This document shows, one piece after another, positions 48,476-60,164 of a DNA stretch of 64,000 nucleotides. Source of the stretch: Bryum argenteum. Taxonomy: Eukaryota > Streptophyta > Bryopsida > Bryales > Bryaceae. The translations under genes and the position numbers were made by a program. Every line of letters begins with the position of its first letter. The stretch's first letter is position 1. The stretch covers positions 11,054,512 through 11,118,511 of the forward strand of contig CM073330.1 of assembly GCA_037043015.1 (NCBI GenBank), in the 5' to 3' direction. Below the pieces are notes generated by a model. That model was not told the DNA's origin. It did no database searches and saw only the letters and a list, made by a program, of their open reading frames with translations.

Positions 48476-48890
48476 CCATCAGTTAATCATTCTTCACTTA
48501 ATACTTTTCATCATACTTAGCTTATTCTTTCTCATTAGCGAGCCTCTCATATTCATTTAGCAATTTATTCAGGTCCTTCTTCGCACTTCGATTGCCTCCA
48601 TGTTTGTCGATAACATAATCTAAGGATTTTTTTAAACTGCACCTACACTCTACAGACATTCATATGTCATCCACTTTGAAGACTTTAATAAATGAACCAT
48701 TTTCCGCAATCCTAGGGCCTGCACATACTAAAACTAACGATAGACCACCAACATCTACGTCATTATGGTTATTCTTGGCACAATCAGAAAGATTAACATG
48801 GGTATTTATCATCACACTCGCTAAAATTGTTTTCTCATGTGATGCACAAACCTTACACACTTGATATCCACAAGTACATAACCTACTCAT
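48476..48890 (-). pseudogene. Second decayed J-domain copy with cysteine-rich upstream frame
   Basis: Minus strand: a frame beginning MSRLCTCGYQVCKVCASHE runs to a stop at about 48663. It is followed by CRCSLKKSLDYVIDKHGGNR and NKLLNEYERLANEKE, TAA, AKYDE. The latter aligns with the relic at 33.35-33.56 kb (HPDKHGG ... NENE, TAA, AKFD) but has lost the HPD (VID). Further along, KLREKFIKIWSKKW resembles KKLREEIKNIRTKK downstream of the first copy. The cysteine-rich part is unidentified. Confidence 0.6.
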
Positions 48891-48899
48891 TCTAGAAGA

Positions 48900-50529
48900 A
48901 CAACCCCAGTTCTATAAACACAAATAACTCACCAAACTTTCTTAATTCCATATACTAAATACATACATTGATAGTTTCATAGTAGAGCATACATTCTCGG
49001 CACTCTTTTTTATCGACACGTGCTCTTGTGCTCATTCGTGAAATTCAGAGTTGATAGGGTAGGAGTATTCATTCATATTGTTTATAGTCTTTTTAACAAC
49101 GTTGTCTATTTCAAATGTGACACGTAGGTAGAGAGTTCATCCATAACCTACAAAGTCGGGGTAGAAATGCCTAAATTTGTAAAACTTCCAAAGGAATATG
49201 ATGAGTCCGGAGAAATGAACAGCTCAGCTAACGGATGAAGTCCCACGAATGAAGAACAAAAAATAATTTAAATTAATTAACAATAATCATGAATTTAAAT
49301 AAAATTCCAATATGATGTGCATAGAAAGAGTTGACAAGACTAATTGTTTTCTCAACATTTTTTGCATTTAGTCTTTTAAGATGTAACTTCCAAAACTAAT
49401 TGTAAACCTATACCTATACTTAAACTTAACCAAAAAGTAATCTTTAACTATCCGAGACACCACGCTGGAAATTCACATTCCCGCTGACCACGCCACCACT
49501 ACTAACCGCCAGATACCCGCGTGTCATTTGTGTAGAGGTTTCTGTTGCGTAGGATCATTTAGAGTGACACGGTTATGGCTTATATAGGAATGTTTGAGAA
49601 AGCGGAGCTTGTGGTAATCACCTTCGCGGAGAACGAGAATATCTTTTACAACAGTGTATGCTCAGACTGACCATGCTCAGTGACGGAGCGACTTAACCAG
49701 TCTGCTTCACTGTGGCTGCATAGCTGTAGAGGAAATTAAGACCAATGGTCAAAATTTGGAGCATTGAGGAAGCAAGTTTTGATGGTTCAAACCAAGAAGG
49801 AGTTGAAAAAGAACACTATAAAGTAAACATACAACTCCAACTCTTCTAGCCGATTGTCAAGCTTATAGTTTAAAACGCAAGATCAGTATTTCTCCCCTCA
49901 ATGTTGTGAAACCGCCATTGTTGAAATGATTGATGGGCACAAGATCAAATGCGACAAGGCAAACAAGTCTTGGCCTTGAACAAATCACGGAGATTGACAT
50001 CGATAGTTGCTATCTTATACAAATCACTGCTTTGAAACTCATTGGCATAGTAATATTTAATGCAGATCAAGCTCAAATTCCCCTATAGCACGTCAGAGAT
50101 ATGAGAATGATAAGTACTTGTGATACAAAACGTTTTAAAAGTGCAATCATATCTTATAGTGACCTCGGATCTCTTAAACCTTGAAATTAAGTAATCACAA
50201 ATCGTTTACTCTACAAGAATTAACAATCACGAATTGATAGACAATTAATCCATATAACCGTAAGAGAGTGTTCAACAGGATACCCAGCACATATACAAGC
50301 CATAGTGCAAAAAAATGACCAATTATGTGATAAAAAAAGTGGAACACGATGAGCGCTGACCTAAGAAGTCAGAAGGCGCGTATTTGTGAATTGAAGTACA
50401 AGCCGCAATGTAAACTATTATAGTTTGCAATATGACTCATCAATAGGATAGGGCCCGGAAGATTGACCGATGTATGTAAATTACACAACATACTTACGTC
50501 TATTGTGTTTGTCATTTCCTTCTTTCTAG
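48900..50529. other. Intergenic DNA without recognised gene
   Basis: Mixed AT-rich sequence. No exon upstream of 50530 could be linked to the kinase-like fragment. Confidence 0.4.
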
Positions 50530-50871
50530 CCGCAAGCAACGTACAGGATATTCATGTATTGGACGTGTGGTTTTACAGAACCTCTTACCAAAGAAGTGGT
50601 AGCGGCAGCGTTTGAGGTGCTTAATGCTGTTCATGCTTCTGGCATGCTGCATGGAGACATCCGAGATGATAATATTTTGGTCGCGGAGGGAAGTGTCCAA
50701 CTGATTGATTTTGGGTTTTCGACGGACAGCACCAGCAACGAAGACCACAAGAAAGAGCTTGAACAGTTGCTAGTTATTATTAGTAAAATCCGTTCAAGGG
50801 TTAGACGTAATGGTAGACGAATAGGCAACGATAACGAATCTTCCGTGTTCCCTGACTTGACCAAGGCATAG
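50530..50871 (+). pseudogene. Protein kinase C-lobe fragment (HGD type)
   Basis: After a CTTCTTTCTAG acceptor-like site, a frame reads PQATYRIFMYWTCGFTEPLT, EVLNAVHASGMLHGDIRDDN and ILVAEGSVQLIDFGFS, then stops at 50869. Catalytic-loop HGDIRDDN (Asp and Asn present, Arg of HRD replaced by Gly) and the DFG motif are visible. The N-lobe with glycine loop and lysine is absent from the preceding 1.6 kb, and the frame ends soon after DFG without an APE/C-lobe. It is a single exon of a degraded or captured kinase gene, or the last exon of an atypical kinase whose upstream exons I failed to see. Confidence 0.55.
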
Positions 50872-51303
50872 CTTTCTACGCGCGTCTCTCACTCATGCGT
50901 AGCTTGAAGGTGGGGATTTTTTAGTTGCCGTTTTTGATGTGTTCAATGGAACGTGTGGTGGTAAATTGTGATATAGGTTACGTAGTTGGCATCGTCTGTG
51001 CTTTCAGCAGCATGTTTTTGTGTAGAAAATTGACAAAATCGATGTGTTTTGTTGAACTACAGATGCATGAACAGATGATTTGGTGAAGCTCCTGTGCAAT
51101 AATTGTAAATCTGTGAGATCTGTTTAATAGTATTCAACTGTAGCTGTAGATACAGGTTAGGTAGTTCGGCAGAAACCCATTTCACAACACCCGAAAGTGG
51201 GGGTTCAGGTCACCTCAAAATTTTGAAGTTATCAGAAATTGAAGCTCAACTCTAAAGTCGAACCCTCAATTTTCTATTAAATGGTATGAACGATTATTTC
51301 TCC

Positions 51304-51466
51304 ATTGCAACCACAATATGAAGGACTCTATGACTTTGCGTGGCATTCTTTTCTCCAAAACGGTCGGTCGCAAATCAGACAGATTTTGAAAGTTTCTGGA
51401 ACGGAAGAAGATCTAGTGATCGTCTGTGGTCTTCCTGTAATTGAAGCTCGTACGGGTATGTTCCCA
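51304..51466 (+). other. Unidentified exon-like open stretch
   Basis: Plus-strand frame reads PQYEGLYDFAWHSFLQNGRS, then IRQILKVSGTEEDLVIVCGL and PVIEARTG, followed by a donor-like GTATGT. It has coding-like composition but no recognised domain and no obvious neighbours to splice to. It could be a relic from the same locus as the kinase fragment. Confidence 0.3.
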
Positions 51467-52360
51467 TTGCCTTTCTGATCCTTTCTTGCATCCATGCGAG
51501 AAGGGCGGTGCGCTAATGGCAAGTATGAAGGAGAGCCAGTAGCAGAGAATTTCGACGTACAGAAAATGGAAGACTTAAATCAGACTCAGACTCAATGCAA
51601 TTCAAGCGTTCAATCCACACCCACTGAATGTCACATCTAACATCATGGCCTTAGCTGCAATACAGGCCGCAAGAAACTGATCACTGAAATTAGACATGCC
51701 ACAAGACTCGACCGAGATGCCAAAAGAGATCCTGATATAAACCCCTAGCGTTCTTACTTGGCCTGAGAATTCGCTAGCAGAACGTCAGGAAGACATCTAC
51801 CTCAACGGAGAAATACCCACTTGACCGTGCAGCTCATGCCCGACCACCATATTGAGCCGGCAAGCTGTGACTGTTAACTGCATACAAGGCTTGTAGGACA
51901 TGTGCAAATGCAAGTCTGACCACTATTCAAGCAGCTAATGCGTGCACCGAGGGTGAGGTTGCAGCAGTTTAAAGACTTGGTTCATTGTGCGGTGCCTTAC
52001 AATCGTTAATGTCTGACCCGTTTGTAGGTTAGTCAATGAATAATTCAACATATACGAAAAGGATATAGAATGCGAGAGAGGACACATTGAGTGAAGATAA
52101 CAGAAAGACAAAACGGCTTCAGGCAAAGACGCTGAGCGGTGCAAATCTAATGGCATACGCGGAGAACGTAGCTGCTATTTGTGATAGACTCTAATCCCTA
52201 GAAGACCATTTACTTCGCTTTGGGCAGCTTTTTCTATACTGTTGAAATAATGTCTGCAACGAGTACAACGTTTGTACCATTTCCGCCACAGACAAAGGAA
52301 GCTTGACACATGGTTTGGAACCCTTTTTGATTCCTATGGTATGTTGATCATGTTTTCAGC

Positions 52361-52554
52361 TAATTTTCCGCTTGCTTGATAAATTCAATGCACCTCATGA
52401 CCTGCCGGTTAATTTCGGTGGCACTTCACAAATTATTGAGATCAGACAGTCAGAAAAACCTGAATTCGTGAATGATCGCCTAGGAAGACATTCTAGAACC
52501 TGTAAGGTAGAAACTACCAAAATCGATGAAAATAAGGAGTTTTATATAATGTAA
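52361..52554 (+). other. Unidentified exon-like open stretch
   Basis: After TGTTTTCAG, a frame reads FRLLDKFNAPHDLPVNFGGT, SQIIEIRQSEKPEFVNDRLG and RHSRTCK, then a donor-like GTAGAA. If read through, it stops at 52552. The product is not recognised. Confidence 0.3.
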
Positions 52555-53393
52555 AAAATAGGTGTTTATACTAGGAGATATGTTTTGTTAGAGAAGAAGA
52601 AACTATAAGAGGCAACTTGGTGATTTCTTATTTTTGTACTCCATAGAAATTTTCTACAAATTTTCAAAGTATAATATTTGTCAAATCCCTTGCCAGTGTT
52701 TTAAACTCTTCAAAAATGAACAATAGGATTGGTCTTAAATGAATTTTCTTGAATGAAATATAATGGAAGAACATTATATTCTATTATTGCGATAATATGA
52801 CAAACTGAGATTTTCAAATGTTAAATTATTGTGTGACATAGTACAGTGTGGAGGTAGTTTTTAACAAAAAAGTTTTGTACAGTATGTTGCATAGTTAGGG
52901 ATGTCATATTATTCAGTGTTGTATGATTTATTTAGACAAGACTGCATTTAGTGATTTCAAGGGGAAGAGCCACAATAACATCGCAATCATTACATTGCTT
53001 GCAACTTACACAATTTATCAAAGATTCGACAGAAGCATCGATATAAACACAGGGGCAATTGATGAACAATTGATCACGCAGATTCATAATTGAAGATTTC
53101 CTCCATAACACCAGATCTCCTCGTGGTTTGGGGTTCAACTAACTACATTCTTTGTTCTCATTAAAGTCAATTAGCAAATACTGTAAAGGTAAAAAATCAA
53201 GAACAAATAATGTTTACTCAAACATTGTCAATTTGTTATGGCCACAAAACTCATTTCCGCCGTGGTTGACATAAATACTACGTAATATCTTTGACTATAC
53301 TAATTCCAATTGTTCTATTTTGTCCATGTTGACGCTCACTTTCAACAGAACCTTGATGTACGTATATTTGTACATATTCTATATACATATCCT
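52555..53393. other. AT-rich intergenic DNA
   Basis: No feature supported. Confidence 0.4.
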
Positions 53394-53397
53394 TTAA

Positions 53398-53824
53398 CCC
53401 CTAAACGCCCAAGGGGGGGTAAAGATCCTAACAATTGGTAATAATGCTGATTTTTTCAAAACTGCGTAAAAACAAATAAAAGATGAAAATGGAAAATCCA
53501 ACCGTAGGATCTTCTTTGGAGCATGGCAATTAGTATGACCACCAAGTTGCATGCCATTTGGAGGTATGGATTTCAAGATCCATGCAAAAAAGGGGTGAAG
53601 ATCACACCACCAAAACTTTCATGAAAAATCTCTTTCGCCCACTCTCACAAATTGAGGATCAAGGTTTTTACTATTTATCCAAGGAGGGAGTAAAGTAAAC
53701 CCACCGAGGAGTTGAGCAAAAAAAACGGCGGATGAAAAATCGATGGGATGAAAGCGGGGTTGTGCACCAAAGACGGAGCCTCACATCCAAAATGTTGAAA
53801 AACGACACCGTGGGCGCTTAAGGG
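53398..53824. mobile_element. 427-bp TTAA-flanked MITE (piggyBac-like)
   Basis: Left end CCCCTAAACGCCCAAGG and right end CCGTGGGCGCTTAAGGG are imperfect inverted repeats. TTAA lies at 53394-53397 and 53825-53828. Same ITR family as the elements at 15945 and 41010, with more divergence between its two ends. No coding capacity. Confidence 0.78.
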
Positions 53825-54249
53825 TTAAGTATCCATATGCATTCAATCAATGGCGAGTGGCGTGCGTCTAACGGTAGCAGACGTTTAATGTTGCACGTTG
53901 TATACGATGTGCTGGAATCTTTAAGACTCAGAAAACCATGTTACTTCTTGTGGCGATTGGAATACTATGCTCCGCCTCTTTACTTTTTCACATTAAGATA
54001 CACTTGCCATAAAATTATCGTGCAAAACTTGCATGTATATGATGAGTGTAATTGCTTTCCAAAATTTTGTATAGGACTTTGTATGTATTTTTGAAAATTC
54101 TTTTTAAAGAGTGATTTGAGTTCTATAAATAATCAAAGTACAAATTGGTAAAAAAATTTAACGTTTGACCAAATCATTGTAATCAACTTCTGTATTCAAG
54201 ACGAATTTCCTCTTGAAATTTTCTCTTGAAACCTCCTATCGATTAAGAC

Positions 54250-54930
54250 TTGGATCAATCAACAAGAGGCAAAAAATTCTCAATGTTGGGGCATTGGGTG
54301 TGGTTCCAAATAAACTTTATATTTGACTTGAAAGCATATACAAGATTTGATGTATCTACTAGATTTAAAAATAAAAAATCAATTTATTTCTTTCACAACA
54401 ATTCCTCTAGATACGCATTACTCCCTAAATTCTCTCGTAGTTTGGGAGCAAGATGTCTCAAAACTGCCATTTCTGAGTCCCTTCTACTTCCTCCCATGTG
54501 AATAAAAACAAAACTTTTATTTTAGACTTACAAGTTACAACCGTATTGATCTCGTACCTTACTTGTTTTTGAACTTCTGCTGAGATTATCAACCGTTGGA
54601 TCTTCTTAGTTTGTGAGATCATAATATTCAAAGTTGAGGTAAAAGTTATTTTTGCTATTCTTGAAAATACATAGTGTAAATTGTGCCAAGGGCAACTTGA
54701 AGTTTGTTACCACAAACATTTTAGACATATTTATTTATTTCCATACGAGTAATAAAGTTGGGTACCCTTATGCAAAATTTAAGAGACTCATTATGTTTTT
54801 GACCTTCATGTTTTCTAGAAGAAGGTATAAAAAAACAACATAGAAATTCCATGCACCACGATCAAATTTATATTTTTAAAATCTCAAACTTTGAGTAGGT
54901 GCTTTTAAGAGTTCGCAAATTTTGAGAAAC
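54250..54930. repeat. Second copy of the 15005-15932-related dispersed repeat
   Basis: Shares GTGTGGTTCCAAATAAACTT (left part) with 60.19 kb. It shares CAACCGTTGGATC, GTGAGATCATAA, GTGCCAAGGGCAACTTGA and AGAAGGT(A/C)TAAAAA with both other copies. The termini are not clean here. It retains the uninterrupted GAGACTCATTATGTTTTTGA, which is the empty site for the insertion at 60.61 kb. Confidence 0.7.
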
Positions 54931-55002
54931 GGACACCAGAAGCTGCAACAACATTGAAATAAGAAATGTATCAAATTGCATGTTTACACTAAATGATATT
55001 AC

Positions 55003-55205
55003 CTGTACTAGAGCCTTCAAATAATCAAAGAACTCAAATCGCCAATTAATGAAACCCAGCATGAAACCTTGTGATTCAGCAATACACAACCTTGTGACAT
55101 CCCAAATGTTTATAGTATTATTTGCGTCAAATTCAGTACACATACAATCATCCAGAAAACACATGTTTCTAATGAAACTGAACTGCATACGTCCAAGCAT
55201 ACAAA
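55003..55205 (-). other. Unidentified exon-like frame with a WD-like motif
   Basis: Minus-strand frame reads MQFSFIRNMCFLDDCMCTEF, DANNTINIWDVTRLCIAESQ, FINWRFEFFDYLKALVQ and ends at a good donor (CAG then GTAATA). NTINIWDVT resembles the end of a WD40 repeat. No adjacent exon is recognised, so it may be a captured gene fragment. Confidence 0.3.
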
Positions 55206-55559
55206 ATCATACCGAATCGATATACCATCTCCTTAAAATTCATACTAAGGATACTCCATGAAAATTGTACGTCCTTTTTATCTTGATTTTTTATCAGTTA
55301 AATATTCATATTACAAGCTATCAACCCAGCAATTCTAATAGCATATATAGCAACATGGCATGTAACTAGGATGACCAATACTGTAGAATCAGACTACAAA
55401 AGACACAAACGTTCCAATCCTTTAAGAAACATACAAACGCAACAAGCCAGTTTAGACAGTATCTAAACTGTCTATTGAACACAACATTTCACAGATTTTT
55501 TTCTAAGAAAAAAATTGAACCTAGAAAAGAATATATGCCGGCGAAACTATATGAACTTG

Positions 55560-57340
55560 CAATTCTCAAATCTAGCTTTATGGATGTCTTCTCTATAGGG
55601 GAGTTTGTACCGTATGATACTCGGCGAGTCAAATCCTAGGTACACTCGTTTGATTTGATGAGATTCCATAGTTTTCTGTTTTGGCTCAGAGATTGGGATC
55701 TACCAAAAGTACGTAACTGAGCTATGTGGAGGGTTCTGCCCGATGCTAATTCTAACGGAGTTTGAATTTGTAATAAGTTGGTTCTCAATTTCAAGAGAGT
55801 CGTGGCGTAGAGCACCGCGTGTGCCGGAAACAAGAATGGAGGTTAGCATGAAAGCGAGTTGCGGTCTAACAATAAACTGGATTTTCCTGATTACTGCTTT
55901 TGCAAGACCATTCTGTGCATGTTCGTACAGCACGGAGTAAAATAGTTCGATCGTAGAAGCTACACAAAAATCTTCGAAAGCATGGATTGAATTCTAAAGC
56001 GTTATCCATCCTAAGGTGATATATAGAAAAGTCTGGGTAGTGGTTCTTGTATCTAAGGAACATCCCTAAAGTTTTAGGAAATACCATGTTTCGAGTGCTA
56101 AGGAGCGAAATTTTGGTGTGTTGCCCCGACGCGTCTGCTAAGACGAAAAAGTACTTGAACTGACCTGATTTAGGCAAGATGAGACCGCACCTATCGCCTT
56201 GGAGGCGGAAGAGGGGTGTTGGCATTTCATTTGGCAGCTTCCACTACAACTCTACAAGGGTTTTCTGGTGAGCTTGCCTTGGGCAAAGGCTTGAGACTCA
56301 AAAGTATGCTCCGCGTCCCGAGTAATCAGCTCGTGGCCGTTGAGAATGGGTATCATTCTCTGCATCATTGTCGTGTCGGGGTGTCCTAACCGGTGATGCC
56401 AGAGATCCGCTCGCCTAATGTGAACCAAAAAACCACACACAAGTGGCCTTTGGTCACAAGGGATTATTTTAACAATAAAAAAGAAAAAATGAAAAGGAAG
56501 AACAAGAGGAAACTTGAAAGAGGATGGACAATAAGAAGACTTGGAGAGAGGATTTCCCCCACCGCTTGTGTTGTGGCTGACATGCTAGGCCCACTCCGCA
56601 ACTCTAGCACTTCTCCTCCTTTCTCATGAGCAGTGGAGATATATATGTTACTGGCCCCTTAAGTCCCGGTAGCTGATCAGACTACAGGGGGCGCTAGGAG
56701 CATACATTGCTTGTTTGCAGATGAGAGGGGCTCCTCCGGGTAACACTATGTGTGCCCGGCCCTCGCGGAAACAAAAATTGCGTTTCCCTGCAATTGTGAT
56801 TAGATCACATGTTTGCCAAGGTTCATTCTGAGTTTTGAACTCGAAGAATGCTTGGTCTTGCAAAATGGTGTGAATGGAGGCGTTATTGAGTAAGGCAATG
56901 TTAGCCTCTACAGGAGTGTTTCCATTGTTCACCATGCAATTCTCCAGATCCAGATCTGATAGAGATGAGGCATCCAACTTGTGGGCCTTTTTTCTTGTGC
57001 CTGTAAGTGTCTGGAGCTCTTTATACATGTTTACAATGTATTCTGACACTCTACACTCGCGGGCATAGTGCCCGGTTCTACCGCATTTGTGACAGCTTCC
57101 TTTTACTTGACGTGATGGTGAACTGTTTGAGGTGTCGGATTTACGACCTTGTGAGTGCCGCGCGTTCTTGTGATTCTGTTTTCTCCAGTGGCTGCGTCGC
57201 TTTACATAGCCGTTTTTTGGAGTGCGAGTCGGCACTTCTGAGTTGTAGGTTTCCCGGTTTGAATTGCTCGCTTTGGATGCCGAGGTCGGGGTGGCAGCAG
57301 TCTTCTACGTGGCGGCTAGCGGCATTTCGGTAGTAAGTAC
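55560..57340 (-). pseudogene. Degraded Ty1/copia (TNT1-94-like) gag-pol fragment
   Basis: In coding order: a CCHC zinc knuckle CHKCGRTGHYARECRV (about 57.10-57.05 kb); a protease region in which the DSxxTHTIL motif appears as NNASIHTILQD, so the catalytic Asp is lost; HIVLPGGAPLICKQAMYAPS and LISYRDLRG; the pre-integrase LWHHRLGHPDTTMM (about 56.4 kb); and integrase with GQFKYFFVLADASGQHTK, LLSTRNMVF, RMDNALEFN and a broken AHxQNGLAE-like EHAQNGLAKAVIRKIQ (56.2-55.9 kb). Then LELASGRTLHIAQLRTFG. Reverse transcriptase is not found. Several frameshifts. No LTRs recognised on either side, so this is a truncated relic. Confidence 0.85.
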
Positions 57341-57829
57341 CTCTCGTGCTGGTCTTTTCTCCACGGTTTCAAGCAGGATCTGTTACTGTTGCTCCCCGAA
57401 TTGCAAGTATTTCATCAATTCCACATAACGTGTGAATTTCAAATTATGGTGAAGGAAGTTATAGTGATGTCAGCACAAGTGATGATGAATATTTCCCACA
57501 TAGTAGTGAAGATGAAGATGACATGGGGAGAAATTAGACTCCATGGTCTTGAGTCCAAATACCAGAAAGTGGTTGCTGAGCTCAAGTGAGATGCAGAATG
57601 AAATTGGTTTTGACAATGATGATTATGAGCAAATCTGCAATATGTCTATAACCTCCGGTTTAGACTATGTGGAATTCTACATTGAGAGAGTTACGTGCAA
57701 TGGAGTTCCTTGGTGAGCATGAGGAATTCAACCATGCCACTTTAGGTTGCACTGAATCTTTACAATTCTTTTCATTGTATTAGCCTCATTCAACTTTGAC
57801 AAAGATTTGTATGCAAACAAATCTGTATG

Positions 57830-59140
57830 CAACAAGTGTGAATGAGAATGGGAGAAGCAAGGGTGGCCAGCGGTGGACTCCATTGGTAGTTTTTGAATTA
57901 CAAGCGTGGTTTGGAATACTCATGGTCATGGCATTAAAAAAAGTACAACAAACGTGATTCCATTGGTCTAGGGACAATGAGGTTTTGAGAATTCCAGCCA
58001 TTGCAAAATTGCATAAGTCGTAACCGCTTTGAGTTAATTGGAAAATGTGTGCACCTGGTTGACAATGAAACAATAGTGACTGATAAATCAGATCCTGCAT
58101 ATAGTAAAATTGCTAAGACTCAATGGCTTGTGGATGACTTCAATGTTTTGTGCTCTGAAATGTGGGATGCTGAGAAGAACTTGACTGTAGATAAATTGAT
58201 GGTACCATATACAGGTAAGTATTTGTCTATAAGGCAATACATGAAGGCAAAGCCTACCCAATATGGTATCAAAATTTGGCGTTTAGCAAATAGTAAATCA
58301 AAATATGTTCAACACATGGAGGTATATTGTGGGGCATCGACGTCCAAAGATGATAGCCATGCAATGGGGTTCAAAATAGTGAACCAATTAATGTGGGGCC
58401 ATGAAGGTAAGGGTCACATTGGGACTTGTGATAATTATTTTATTAGTCCTAAATTGTTTTGGTGTCTACTACAAAAAGGGATTTATGCAACCGGAACATG
58501 TAGGTATAGTCGTATAGGTTGGCCTAATGCACTCACCATAAACCCACGAATAGGAAGTAGAGGTCAATTGTGGTTTCGAATGCATGCTAGTGATAGAATG
58601 GTTGCCATTTGTTGGTTTAATAATAAACCGGTCAACTTATTGTCCACGGCATTCTCTCCCTTGGATGGTAATAGTCACGTCTATGTGTCTAGGTGGCATA
58701 GTGGAGAGTTTGTTTAAGTCCCTTGTAGTCCCATACTAATCCACTACCAGGAAACCATGAGAGGAGTAGATGTACAAGATCAATTACAAGGATACTACAG
58801 CGTGCAACAAAAAGACCACAAATGGTGGGACCGTATCCTATTTCACATCTTAGACACTTCTTTTGTGAATTCATACATCATTTACAAATCTCATATGGCT
58901 CATTTTGGTAAGAAATGTCTAAGCCATGTGAAGTTCAATATGGTTGTTGCTAATGCATTGATGGCAGGATATATTGTGTGTGAGCTCCCAAGGACCACAA
59001 CTGTTGATGCAGTGGTTCCACCACCCACAAAATTGCATTACACTGATAAGTAGGTTGCAGATGAGCGTAAGCGGCAATAGTGTGCTTTATGTGGCAAAAA
59101 AATAAATTTTATCGTCTAACCTCCAATTAGGCAATGTGTA
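57830..59140 (+). pseudogene. piggyBac-superfamily transposase (DDE_Tnp_1_7), mutated
   Basis: Recognisable order: RWTPLVVFELQAWFGILMVM; after an in-frame TGA, WSRDNEVLRIPAIAK; a frameshift; then ISRNRFELIGKCVHLVDNE, VDKLMVPYTGKYLSIRQYM, PTQYGIKIWRLANSKSKYV, KGHIGTCDNYFISPKLFWC, KGIYATGTCRYSR and, after a TAA at 58715, MRGVDVQDQLQGYYSVQQ and KWWDRILFHILDTSFVNSYI. Near the end is a partial cysteine cluster CALCGKK. The three acidic catalytic positions (D in VDKLMVP, D in TCDNYF, D in GVDVQDQL) are all still present. At least one frameshift and three to four stops make it inactive. piggyBac transposases are common in animals and sparse in land plants. The start and N terminus could not be placed, and element termini around it are not clear. 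Confidence 0.88.
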
Positions 59141-59429
59141 TGGGGAAATGTTTTGTGGATTACCATTCGATTTGTGGATTACCATTTGAGATGCTTATGA
59201 TGTGGTCATATTAGTTGAAATTTGCTTGGTAGTTGTTTTATACAAATTGTTTGATTTATTGACACAGTTCATGTTTAGTATGGGGACATAGTGGTCCAGT
59301 GCCAAATTTTAGGTGGATCTACAGGTTCAAATCCTGGGATTGGAAATTTATAAAGTTTGATTTAGTGAGCAACTGTATTTTTGAAAGTTGTCACAGATCA
59401 AGTCCGAGACACTGGGGGTTTTACAAAAT

Positions 59430-59665
59430 ACAGTCTGCAGCAAAAATGTCAGCTTTGGCCTATACAGGCTGCCATGGAGCAGCATGTATTGCTGCCGCAG
59501 GCTCTCCTACCCTTGAGGGCCCAGGCCTTGATGTGGCCAACGGGGTGCCCTGGGAGAGGTCACAAGGCCTGGCCGGCAGGGAGCCACTCCCCCAGCCCAA
59601 CCTCCCTCACGCTCCGAGCCTCTCCTCCCCCTCTGCCCGACTCCCCTTTTGGGTGAATATTCTCT
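59430..59665 (+). other. GC-rich island of unknown nature
   Basis: About 235 bp much richer in G+C than the surroundings. It has an open plus-strand frame (CHGAACIAAAGSPTLEGPGL, LPHAPSLSSPSARLPF) and is followed shortly by an 18-20-base poly(T) run at about 59692-59711. It could be part of a short retroelement or a captured fragment. No domain recognised. Confidence 0.4.
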
Positions 59666-59927
59666 GGGCAAGGTGTGTTTTGTTGTTGTTTGTTTTTTTT
59701 TTTTTTTTTTGGTAGAATGTGAATAAGAACTTCCATACTCTCAATGGTGGCAAATTTCGAGATTTTACCCGATGTGGTCGTTTTTAAAAAATATTTACAG
59801 AATCAAGTTAGCTCAACATTCACCATTTCAGATTTCCAAATTTATTTAATTATCTATACTAAAATATGGTCAAAGGACAGTGAGGTCACATCTTTCTCGA
59901 ACCTGTGAAAAACAGTGATGTCAATTA

Positions 59928-59947
59928 AGGGTTAACACACAACCAAG
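59928..59947. other. Possible decayed TTAA-element terminus
   Basis: CAATTAAGGGTTAACAC has the AAGGG-TTAA right-end form of the TTAA family, about 0.8 kb downstream of the piggyBac transposase relic. No matching left end was found. Confidence 0.3.
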
Positions 59948-60164
59948 GCGCTTAAAACAACTACCATATTTTGATTTAAGGTATGTGCACCTAATTTGTT
60001 GGTGTACGAGATACGGTTCGAGTTTAGTTTTACATGAGATTTTTGGAACATTAGTACCAATGTCAACCATTTCTACTTGAGACTTTTAGAATATAAAAAC
60101 CAATGACAAAACTAGGTTCTAGCCTAGCTGCAAATGAGTCTTTTGAAATGATATTGAATTCCTC

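Noticed and set aside
53401-57830. One large piggyBac element from 53398 to 59943
   Set aside because: 53398-53824 is closed by its own inverted end and TTAA, and a copia relic lies between; a single element is not supported.
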